A stretch of DNA of 64,000 bases. Source: Chitinophagaceae bacterium. Lineage in GTDB: Bacteria; Bacteroidota; Bacteroidia; Chitinophagales; Chitinophagaceae. The stretch spans positions 143,214-207,213 of the forward strand of contig JAIETM010000015.1 in NCBI GenBank assembly GCA_019745155.1. Direction: 5' to 3'. The position numbers and the translations under genes are program-made. Under the pieces are notes generated by a model that was not told where the DNA came from, searched no databases, and saw only the letters and a program-made list of their open reading frames with translations. Positions 26,325 to 32,936 of this stretch are shown in pieces (position 1 is the first letter of the stretch; each line of letters opens with the position of its first letter).

Positions 26325-26948
26325 TTATTTTTGAAATTGTTTGTCAACACGTCTTTTTTGTTTGATATCTTGATATACCAACTTATCCAAATGTATCCTG
26401 GCCGGTGCAGGGTCTAGCCTGTATTCACCCGGTGTTTTTCCTGTTTCTTTCCCAAACTGAGTTGTGAATGATTGCGGGCTGCTGTATCCTAATCTATCAC
26501 CAATTTCGGAAGCTGATAACTCCGTTTGAATAAGTAATTCTTTTGCCCTTTCCATACGAAGCAATAGCAAATACTTTTCAATTGTAACTCCCTCCAACTG
26601 CGAAAAAATTCTGCTGATGTGTGAAAAACTCATTTGCATACCACCAGATATAAATGCTGATAACTTACCCGGCTTATCGTTAACAGATAGCTTATCCCTG
26701 TATTGAAGCAGGAATGCTTTTACCTGCGAAACCATTTTTTCATTATAGGTTTCTGTAAATGAAAAGCCTTTGTTTTTCAGTCTTTGTTCAATGTTATACC
26801 TGTCCTGGTTGCTGATTTTACCTTTAAGTACCAACTCCCCAAGTGTTAGTGAAATAACTTTATATTTTGTAGCTTTCAAAAGCTTCATAATTACTTCAAC
26901 ACACCTGTCGCAGCACATATTTTTGATATGCAAATGAGTTGTGTCCAT
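26325..26948 (-). CDS. AraC-family regulator with HMA-like metal-sensing N-terminus (1)
   Basis: A 207-residue regulator. Residues 1-65 look like a small ferredoxin-fold metal domain related to HMA domains (HLHIKNMCCDRCVEVIMKLL with Cys12, Cys13 and Cys16, then IEQRLKNKGFSF). Residues about 110-185 are an AraC double helix-turn-helix (YLLLLRMERAKELLIQTE; SASEIGDRLGYSSPQSFTTQF; GKTPGEYR). This suggests direct sensing of a soft metal by the Cys motif and DNA binding by the C-terminus. It lies 4 bp after the gene at 26953 and in the same operon as the five-repeat metal-binding protein. A paralogue is at 32343-32900. Confidence 0.82.
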   Translation of the reverse strand: MDTTHLHIKNMCCDRCVEVIMKLLKATKYKVISLTLGELVLKGKISNQDRYNIEQRLKNKGFSFTETYNEKMVSQVKAFLLQYRDKLSVNDKPGKLSAFISGGMQMSFSHISRIFSQLEGVTIEKYLLLLRMERAKELLIQTELSASEIGDRLGYSSPQSFTTQFGKETGKTPGEYRLDPAPARIHLDKLVYQDIKQKRRVDKQFQK

Positions 26949-26952
26949 ATTC

Positions 26953-27540
26953 TTAGTTTTTGTAGTTCTTCAATATCCAGTTTAGTTTATACATTTTATG
27001 AAAGTGGTCATAGGCATAAAGCTGATTATCCCGTTTAAAATTTGCATCCAGTGCATCATGAAACTTATGATTGTCAGGAAAAGCAGCCTTTAGATTTTCC
27101 CTGGTTAATGCCTGCAATGAAGAAGTTGCATCTTTACTGAAGAAATACATTGGGGGATATTGGTCAACATTCTTCGCAGAATGTGCCGGATGCTGATAAA
27201 AATAGAGAAGTAATGGTTCTGTGGGATTCAAAATACTATATTCAACATTATCTACAAATTTGTATTCTTTGCCTTTACAATCCCTGTATCCAAAAACCTC
27301 GTTCTTTTTCAACATATAAGTCTCTCCCCGGTGTTTAACTTTTACTTCATCATTGTTAAAAATCAGGTTGGGGTTAATCTTATGCTTTTCTGTTTTGCAG
27401 TTAATAGCATAGGATAATTTTCTTTGCTGAAAATCTTCGGCTGTTTTATAAATACCGCTGCTGTCTTTTTGTGCTGATGAATGATGCGTTGCCAAAAGCA
27501 TCAAAGTAGCCAGTAGCGGTATTGAATATTTCAGTTTCAT
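26953..27540 (-). CDS. Exported protein of unknown function
   Basis: A 195-residue exported protein (signal peptide ending at HSSAQ). No recognised domain. Visible features are INCKTEKHKINPNLIF, a central segment KKNEVFGYRDCKGKEYKFVD, and an aromatic-rich C-terminus (QLYAYDHFHKMYKLNW). It is 28 bp after the five-repeat metal-binding gene and 4 bp before the AraC/HMA gene, so it probably takes part in the same metal response. Two Cys in the mature part could bind metal or form a disulfide. Confidence 0.6.
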   Translation of the reverse strand: MKLKYSIPLLATLMLLATHHSSAQKDSSGIYKTAEDFQQRKLSYAINCKTEKHKINPNLIFNNDEVKVKHRGETYMLKKNEVFGYRDCKGKEYKFVDNVEYSILNPTEPLLLYFYQHPAHSAKNVDQYPPMYFFSKDATSSLQALTRENLKAAFPDNHKFHDALDANFKRDNQLYAYDHFHKMYKLNWILKNYKN

Positions 27541-27568
27541 TTTCTGTTTGATTGTGGTGGTACGACTG

Positions 27569-28216
27569 TTACTTGTTTTTTGCTTTTAAGTCCATCCCGC
27601 ATGTTGGGCATTTCCCTGGCTTGTCGCTCTTTACATCTGAATGCATGGGACAGGTATATATTTTCATTACTTCCATTTTCATTTTCTCTTTGGGAGATAG
27701 TGTTAATGAAGTTCCGCATTTTGAACACTTACCTGGTTTATCGCTTGTCAACTCCGGGTGATTAGGACATGAATATGTTTGAACAGATTTCTCTTCTTCT
27801 TTCAAATCCATGCCGCATTTTGGGCATTTACCAGATTTATCACTTGCTACATCAGGGTGCATAGGACAGGTATAGGTTTTCATTACCCCCATTTTCATTT
27901 TTTCCTTTGGAGAAAGATTCATTTTCTCTCCGCATTTTGGGCAGGTGCCGGGTTTATCGCTTGTTTCGCCGGGATGTGCTGGACATTCGTACAGACCCAC
28001 CACTTCTCGTTTCATCTTTTCTTTTGGCGATAATGTTGTGCCGCATTTGGGGCATTTTCCTGATTTGTCCATAATCACATCCGGGTGCATCGGGCACACA
28101 TAAGTTGTTTTTTCAGTTTCCTGTTTTGTTACATTTTGCTTGGTAGTGTCTTGAGCATAAACAGAAACAGACAAGATGGTAAAAGCTGCCATCATCAGCG
28201 TTGCTACAGATTTCAT
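27569..28216 (-). CDS. Secreted protein with five heavy-metal-binding (HMBD) repeats
   Basis: A 215-residue exported protein with a signal peptide (to about residue 21). It consists almost entirely of five copies of the heavy-metal-binding domain at about 39-60, 76-98, 115-137, 148-170 and 187-209. Each has the pattern Y-x-C-P-x-H-P/S...D-K-x-G-x-C-x-x-C-G. Linkers of the form LSPKEKMK separate them. In known proteins this domain occurs once at the N-terminus of CusB or copper ATPases (as in the CusB here); a free-standing five-unit array suggests a periplasmic metal sponge or chaperone. It is the first gene of the operon with the AraC/HMA regulator. Confidence 0.82.
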   Translation of the reverse strand: MKSVATLMMAAFTILSVSVYAQDTTKQNVTKQETEKTTYVCPMHPDVIMDKSGKCPKCGTTLSPKEKMKREVVGLYECPAHPGETSDKPGTCPKCGEKMNLSPKEKMKMGVMKTYTCPMHPDVASDKSGKCPKCGMDLKEEEKSVQTYSCPNHPELTSDKPGKCSKCGTSLTLSPKEKMKMEVMKIYTCPMHSDVKSDKPGKCPTCGMDLKAKNK

Positions 28217-28381
28217 TTTTAATTGATTTTAAGTGTGAAATAATGATTACTGAGTTTTTACATTCCTTTGTATGCTGAGTTGAAACAGCTACACATAGAA
28301 TGCTGGCAAGCAATCATCTTGTCCTGGATAGCTACTTGTACAAAAAGAATTCAAATCCTTTTGGCGTAGCTCTATATGGCA

Positions 28382-28771
28382 TTATATTCTGATGACCCTG
28401 TTAAGCAGATAAATAGGGTCGGGACAACTTCGTCTGACAGAATTTTGGGAATTGTCAGCGTTTAAAAAAGCGGTACTATAAATTAAATCAGGAAGATTAT
28501 TAACCGGTGGTAATTCAGGTACAAATGAAATTTTATTAATAGTATAAACCGCCTGAATAGAATTGTGATTATCGGCTTTGCCGGAAATCAGTTTATCCTC
28601 ACAGCAGTCTTTTGGCATAGCCTCGGGGTTGCAGGAACAACCGGCCTTTCCTCCAAAGTTTAATACTGAAACATGGGCTAAGTGACCTTTGCAAAAATGA
28701 AAATTTATGGAAGCCCCCAGCGCTGTGCTGGTATAAATGAAGAGAAGAAATATAGCCCCTAACTTTTTCAC
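28382..28771 (-). CDS. HYC_CC_PP-like small exported Cys-rich protein (GTG start)
   Basis: A 129-residue exported protein. The most sensible start is GTG at 28771, which gives a signal peptide (KKLGAIFLLFIYTSTALG). The mature part has NFHFCKGHL, CSCNPEAMPKDCCED and ELPPVNN, which is the HYC..CC..PP order of the Bacteroidota HYC_CC_PP family. It probably binds metal or forms disulfides in the periplasm. A TAAAGGTA (TACCTTTA on the coding strand), one mismatch from the -7 consensus, lies about 25 bp upstream. It is 165 bp upstream of the five-repeat gene. Confidence 0.7.
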   Translation of the reverse strand: MKKLGAIFLLFIYTSTALGASINFHFCKGHLAHVSVLNFGGKAGCSCNPEAMPKDCCEDKLISGKADNHNSIQAVYTINKISFVPELPPVNNLPDLIYSTAFLNADNSQNSVRRSCPDPIYLLNRVIRI

Positions 28772-28880
28772 TGAAAAAAATTTTCAATGTAAAACTAAAG
28801 GTAACCTATTGCATTGAAAAAAGAGATTAATCATTCAAAACCATGACTTTGGTCATAAAGCTAACATTTATTCATAAAAA

Positions 28881-30128
28881 TCACACCGTTTTTGCAATCT
28901 TTTCCATGATGTGATGACTTTCACCAAACTTACACAAGGCATCGCAATGGCTGCGGAGTTCTGAAAAGAGTATGTATTTGATAACTACATTGCTTTGCTT
29001 AATGGCAGGACGGCACAATTGCAGGCAAACATCCTTCTCTCTTTTATCTGGAACTATCAAATAAAAAACTTCATCGCCATCTGCAATGGTATAACTTAAA
29101 TCTGTCAGACGAAGAATACCTGAATATATACTGGTGCTTTTTTCAACTTCAAATGCTGCAATTACGTTGTTGGTTCCTTTTTGGAACCATAATACATCAA
29201 TTAACTTTACGGTATTCAATGTTTCTTTATCTAAAGTAATTTCAGGAAACTGTTGCAAACTCATAAAAGAAAAGCTATTTCCATCATGAGACCTGGAACG
29301 GTCATTGGAAGCGGCAATTACATCGTAGCCTAATGCATTTCCAATCTTTAGCAAATGGTATTGCATTTCAGCATGAAGATTTTCCTCTTCCTTCTCCTGC
29401 TGCACATCTGCTTGTCTTTTTTCAATTAACTTTTCCAGTTTTTTACGTTCGGGTTCAGATAAATATTCATCGCTGCCTAAAATTAATTTCTGTGTTCCTA
29501 TTTCAAATAACAGCCCTGCAATAGCCCCCAGGTCAGACGATAATTCCGAACGCTGCTGGTTATTGGTGTCAATCATTACTTCTCTCAACTTTAGATATTC
29601 GCTCCAGCTACCAAGCTTCTTTTTATCTTTAAACAAAGAATTGAAACCATTAATGATGGCAGTATTAAAAGGTGGAATGATGGTGGGGTGAAGAAAATAA
29701 AGTATGCTGGCAACAGCGGGCCCAAGTCCTTTTATTTTTAAACTGTCCAGCCTGATAATTTCCTTAATGATTTGTTCTTCTGACTTTGCATTCAGACAAT
29801 TTTCAAGAAACTGACCGAATGCCTGTTTGTTGTTTTCGTTTTCATATATATCAGGTATGCGGAGTTTAGGCTTCCAGTAAAAGGGATGAGAAGCTCCTTC
29901 AAAAACCTGTTTCTGTTCTGTAATACAATTGAGTACAAACTCTAAAGAGGAGCCTTTAAAATCATTAGGTAACCTTTTGTTCTTGATATCATCAATCACC
30001 TGCATCACGCCACGCCGAATGGAACGAAAAGCCTTTAGCCTTTCTTCGTTATTTATAAACCAGGTATTATAAACTGATTGCTTATCTTCTTTGTATTGCC
30101 GGATGAGTTGCGATAGATTGCTGTCCAT
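28881..30128 (-). CDS. Putative PD-(D/E)XK nuclease-like protein in the mer operon
   Basis: A 415-residue cytoplasmic protein from the ATG at 30128; the frame is open further upstream but overlaps the GDCCVxC gene. The N-terminal half is helical, with an HhH-like KIKGLGPAVASILYFLHP. A charged coiled coil (KKLEKLIEKRQADVQQEKEE) leads to a C-terminal domain with YDVIAASND, KLIDVLWFQKG and VIAAFEVEKSTSIYSGILRL, where Asp and Glu-x-Glu could be the active site of a restriction-like fold. It starts 25 bp after the GDCCVxC gene and is likely cotranscribed with arsR and merTP. The nuclease assignment rests on motif shape only. Confidence 0.6.
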   Translation of the reverse strand: MDSNLSQLIRQYKEDKQSVYNTWFINNEERLKAFRSIRRGVMQVIDDIKNKRLPNDFKGSSLEFVLNCITEQKQVFEGASHPFYWKPKLRIPDIYENENNKQAFGQFLENCLNAKSEEQIIKEIIRLDSLKIKGLGPAVASILYFLHPTIIPPFNTAIINGFNSLFKDKKKLGSWSEYLKLREVMIDTNNQQRSELSSDLGAIAGLLFEIGTQKLILGSDEYLSEPERKKLEKLIEKRQADVQQEKEEENLHAEMQYHLLKIGNALGYDVIAASNDRSRSHDGNSFSFMSLQQFPEITLDKETLNTVKLIDVLWFQKGTNNVIAAFEVEKSTSIYSGILRLTDLSYTIADGDEVFYLIVPDKREKDVCLQLCRPAIKQSNVVIKYILFSELRSHCDALCKFGESHHIMEKIAKTV

Positions 30129-30153
30129 AAAGTTATAGGTCCGGCAAAATACA

Positions 30154-30369
30154 TTATTTACAGCAATTTTTATTTTGTTGAATTGGTGGACATGGAAAAT
30201 TTCCATAACTGCAAAAAACACAACAATCTCCCTCCTTCGGTTTGAGCCTTGTTTTACATTCTTTGCATGTATAAAAAAACTGACAAGCATCTACAGGCAT
30301 CATCTCTTCTTCTTTGTGTCCGCAAACAGGACAGGTAATAACAGATTGAAGTATGATTGTTTTTTCCAT
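30154..30369 (-). CDS. GDCCVxC-domain small Cys-rich protein
   Basis: A 71-residue protein with CPVCGH, FYTCKECKTRLKP and GDCCVFCSYGNFPCPPIQ, the signature of the GDCCVxC family, in which some members are selenoproteins; here the position is Cys. Twelve Cys in 71 residues point to metal binding, plausibly mercury given its place. Its ATG overlaps the merTP stop by one base (TAATG), so translation is coupled. Confidence 0.82.
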   Translation of the reverse strand: MEKTIILQSVITCPVCGHKEEEMMPVDACQFFYTCKECKTRLKPKEGDCCVFCSYGNFPCPPIQQNKNCCK

Positions 30370-30986
30370 TAGTTGTTGATTATAGTTTGTGAAACTACCT
30401 TATATCCTGTACCGTTTATTGCTGTGGCAATACTGTCAACTGATGTTTTGCTGTTGTCAAATTTTACAGTACTGTTTGCTTTTTCGTAAGAGGTTTGAAA
30501 TTCAATTACACCATTTACTTTTGATATTTCGTTGTTTACATGTTCAGCGCAGCTTTCACAAGTCATACCTTTTATTTTAAATACGGCCTGTTGAATATTA
30601 TTTTTGTCAACTACAATTACTTTTATCTCCTGCGGTTTGGGATAAAATATTTTGGCATAGTATGGAAAGGCAATGAGCAACCCGGCTATTACAGTGACAA
30701 GGGCTAAAAAGGCTTTTGATTGCCAGAATGATTTTTTATTATCTGTCTCACAATCACAGTCCGCTTTTTTTTGAGGTTTCAGCTTTTGATACCAGGCGAA
30801 TGCAAAAAAGGTGATTGTCAATCCTATCAGGTAGGGCCGGTATGGTTCCATCCATGAAAAGGAAGAAGCCAGTCCGCTTGCGCCACCTAAAAAAGCAAGT
30901 ACAGGAGTGATGCAGCAAAGAGAAGCCGCAACAGCAGCAATAACACCTGCAATCCAGCTTTTACTGTTTTTTGTTGTCGTTGTCAT
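30369..30986 (-). CDS. merTP: Mercuric transport protein MerTP (MerT-MerP fusion)
   Basis: A 205-residue fused protein: an N-terminal MerT-like part with three membrane helices and the Cys pair in SLCCITPVLAFLGGASG (Cys24, Cys25), a short cytoplasmic loop with CDCE, and then a periplasmic MerP-like HMA domain with GMTCESCAEHV (Cys143, Cys146). It imports Hg(II) for detoxification. It is preceded by an ArsR gene with a 4-bp overlap and followed by the GDCCVxC gene with a 1-bp overlap. No mercuric reductase (merA) is seen in this window, so mercury would have to be handled by a gene elsewhere or by the downstream proteins. Confidence 0.9.
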   Translation of the reverse strand: MTTTTKNSKSWIAGVIAAVAASLCCITPVLAFLGGASGLASSFSWMEPYRPYLIGLTITFFAFAWYQKLKPQKKADCDCETDNKKSFWQSKAFLALVTVIAGLLIAFPYYAKIFYPKPQEIKVIVVDKNNIQQAVFKIKGMTCESCAEHVNNEISKVNGVIEFQTSYEKANSTVKFDNSKTSVDSIATAINGTGYKVVSQTIINN

Positions 30987-31360
30987 ATAGCTTGTAATGC
31001 TAAATGTTGTTGATTAATGGGTTTAAAGAATGGCCGTAGCATTTTTAAATGTACAGGACTGAGTGAATAAAAAATCGTCTGCCCTTCTTTACGGTTTTGA
31101 ATGATATTGCCATCTTTCAGTTTGCGCAAATGTTGAGAAACTGCTGGGACGCTCATACCTAAAATGTCGCTTAGGTCGCAAGGGCAGAGTTCGCTTTCTT
31201 CCTCCAGCAGGAATAGTATTTTCAGCCTTGCTTCATTGCCGGCGAGTGAAAGAACCTGGCTTAACTGTATAAAGGATTTAGAGTTTTTCTTTATTTTTTC
31301 ACGGCAACTTTTTATTTGCTCTTTGTTTGCCAATATTCGTATGCAACTGTCATTACCCAT
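30983..31360 (-). CDS. ArsR/SmtB-family metalloregulator of the mer operon
   Basis: A 125-residue winged-helix repressor. The start is ATG at 31360; an upstream TTG at 31384 lies inside the promoter -7 element and cannot be used. It carries the metal site ELCPCDLSDILG in helix alpha-3 (Cys59, Cys61), as in ArsR/CadC-type sensors, plus Cys6 and Cys19. The recognition helix is SVPAVSQHLRKL. It is the first gene of the operon arsR-merTP-GDCCVxC-nuclease. A 9-bp inverted repeat over the -33 element is the likely autoregulatory operator. Confidence 0.9.
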   Translation of the reverse strand: MGNDSCIRILANKEQIKSCREKIKKNSKSFIQLSQVLSLAGNEARLKILFLLEEESELCPCDLSDILGMSVPAVSQHLRKLKDGNIIQNRKEGQTIFYSLSPVHLKMLRPFFKPINQQHLALQAI

Positions 31361-31381
31361 TCTCAACTTTATTTGTTGGAA

Positions 31382-31426
31382 CAAAGGTAGTTAAAGTTTA
31401 TGTATTTAAGCAAATGTTTAAATACA
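31382..31426 (-). promoter_or_regulatory. Promoter and likely ArsR operator of the mer operon
   Basis: On the minus strand there is TTTG at 31414-31411 (-33 element) and TACCTTTG at 31389-31382 (-7 element, consensus TAnnTTTG) with 21 bp between, a good Bacteroidota promoter. A perfect inverted repeat, TGTATTTAA and TTAAATACA (31401-31409 and 31418-31426, 8-bp spacer), covers the -33 element, as expected for an operator of the ArsR repressor encoded 20 bp downstream. Confidence 0.75.
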
Positions 31427-31519
31427 AATGAAAAGATTATTTACAGCAATCTTTTTTTCTTACAAAAATGGCTTTGAAGATTCGCCATAAAAATTGCCCT
31501 ATTGATTTTATTATAGTCA

Positions 31520-32260
31520 TTACAGCATTGTTAGTAACATAATTGCACTCATTCCAATCATCAGCGCATCTTCAATAATGGTGATGGTACTCATGGGTAA
31601 ATTAAATACATCACCGAGGCAGGCACATTTTATTTTGTGCTTATTTAAAACACTTTGCAAAACCCCAATGATGCTTACCGTCATCACTACAAAGGTAACG
31701 ATATTGGTAAGGATGGGATTAAACCCGGTTAAGAAGGCTAAGCCTAAAGCAAGTTCAGTAAATGCATAAACATAGCCCCACCCGTTCCATTTTTTTGCCA
31801 CAACATCATACATAGCGTAGCTTTCGGCAAAACCTTTCAGGTTAAGTAATTTGAAAAAAGAAAAAACCAAAAAGAACCCTGCCATGAAATGATTCATCCA
31901 ACGCATCCATATAAAATCACCCTGTGCCCATTCCACCAAGAGTGTAATGCCGGTAATGTAACCAAAAATCAATAGGACGGGTTTATAAGTTTGCAGCCAT
32001 GTCTTTTTTTCATCCTGCTCAAATTTTTGTATGGGAGCATGATTTTGCTTAGCTATTTCAGATAGCTGATATTTGGGATAATCTTTCAATGCTTTTTGTA
32101 GGGTATCGGTGGAAATATGCTTATCCATTTCAATCATTGTATCGCCTGACAACAGATTGACTTCAACCTTTTTTATCCCTGCTACTTTTTCTAAAAGCCC
32201 CTTCACTTTTGACTGACAGCCTGAACAGGTAATACCGCTTATGTTATATGTATGTTTCAT
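31520..32260 (-). CDS. HMA domain fused to MauE/DoxX-like membrane domain
   Basis: A 246-residue protein from the ATG at 32260. The N-terminal HMA domain has SGITCSGCQSKVKGLL (metal-binding Cys pair). A linker follows (SEIAKQNHAPIQKFEQ), then four to five membrane helices with GFFLVFSFFKLLNLKGFAES, YAFTELALGLAFLTG and KCACLGDVFNLPMS. The CACLG motif is typical of MauE-like proteins tied to thiol/disulfide or metal handling. It may deliver or reduce a metal ion or its thiol ligands at the membrane. It has its own promoter (TAATTTTG at 32286-32279). Confidence 0.8.
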   Translation of the reverse strand: MKHTYNISGITCSGCQSKVKGLLEKVAGIKKVEVNLLSGDTMIEMDKHISTDTLQKALKDYPKYQLSEIAKQNHAPIQKFEQDEKKTWLQTYKPVLLIFGYITGITLLVEWAQGDFIWMRWMNHFMAGFFLVFSFFKLLNLKGFAESYAMYDVVAKKWNGWGYVYAFTELALGLAFLTGFNPILTNIVTFVVMTVSIIGVLQSVLNKHKIKCACLGDVFNLPMSTITIIEDALMIGMSAIMLLTML

Positions 32261-32278
32261 TGTGAGAATAATTTTTTG

Positions 32279-32286
32279 CAAAATTA
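32279..32286 (-). promoter_or_regulatory. -7 promoter element of the HMA-MauE gene
   Basis: TAATTTTG on the minus strand fits TAnnTTTG and lies 18 bp before the ATG at 32260. It also argues against the upstream GTG at 32293 as the start. A clear -33 element was not found. Confidence 0.45.
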
Positions 32287-32342
32287 CTCTCACTAAGCGG
32301 GTGAGGAGTTACAGAATTATTGGAAAGAGTTTTATTTAATTG

Positions 32343-32900
32343 CTACACACTATCCAGGGATTTTCTGGGACCACCAATTTTTTTGAAACTGCTTGGAGTG
32401 AGACCTGTTATTTTTTTGAATTGTGCTGATAAATGTGCAACACTGCTATATCCAAGTTTCCATGCAATTTCGCTAAGTGTCAGTTCGCCATAATGAAGCC
32501 ATTCTTTTGTTTTCTCAATGCGTTGTAAAATAAAAAATTGCTCAATAGTTATCCCTTCCACTTCAGAAAACAGTCGGGAAATATAACTGTAATCTTTGTT
32601 GAGAGCTTTGCTAAGCAAATCACTGATGCTGAAATGTTCTTCAATCTGGTTGTCCTGGACTGTTTTAATCAAAAGGTTCTTAATTTTTTCAATTTGTTTT
32701 TGTTTTTGGTCATCCAGCAATTCAAATCCTAATTCAAGCAGCCGGGTATTAAGCTGTTGCATTTGCTTAACAGAAAGCTGCTTGCTTATTTCTGCCTCAC
32801 CCATTGTTACATGAAGCGGTTTCAGATTCAGTTTTTCCAGTTCCTGCTTTACAACCATCACGCAACGATTGCAAACCATATTTTTAATGTATAATACCAT
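32343..32900 (-). CDS. AraC-family regulator with HMA-like metal-sensing N-terminus (2)
   Basis: A 185-residue regulator, paralogous to the protein at 26325-26948. The N-terminal about 60 residues form an HMA-like module with YIKNMVCNRCVMVVKQEL (Cys10, Cys13) and LNTRLLELGFELLDD. The C-terminal AraC domain has FFILQRIEKTKEWL, TLSEIAWKLGYSSVAHLSAQF and GLTPSSFKK. It probably senses a soft metal and regulates the adjacent HMA-MauE gene or others. It lies directly downstream of its own promoter and next to the integrase gene. The Cys motif is CxxC, while the paralogue has CCxxC. Confidence 0.82.
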   Translation of the reverse strand: MVLYIKNMVCNRCVMVVKQELEKLNLKPLHVTMGEAEISKQLSVKQMQQLNTRLLELGFELLDDQKQKQIEKIKNLLIKTVQDNQIEEHFSISDLLSKALNKDYSYISRLFSEVEGITIEQFFILQRIEKTKEWLHYGELTLSEIAWKLGYSSVAHLSAQFKKITGLTPSSFKKIGGPRKSLDSV

Positions 32901-32921
32901 AATACCCGTTTAAATAAAGCA

Positions 32922-32929
32922 CAAAACTA
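32922..32929 (-). promoter_or_regulatory. -7 promoter element of the AraC/HMA regulator gene
   Basis: TAGTTTTG on the minus strand, 21 bp before the ATG at 32900, fits TAnnTTTG. It lies between the integrase stop and the regulator start, so the regulator has its own transcript. Confidence 0.5.
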
Positions 32930-32936
32930 CAGGTAT

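Noticed and set aside
27569..28216. Regular spacing that could suggest a CRISPR array
   Set aside because: The period comes from repeated protein domains; units diverge at DNA level and are not separated by unique spacers.
30129..30290. Upstream extension of the mer-operon nuclease-like gene
   Set aside because: It overlaps the GDCCVxC gene, which is a clear family member; the ATG at 30128 fits an operon start.
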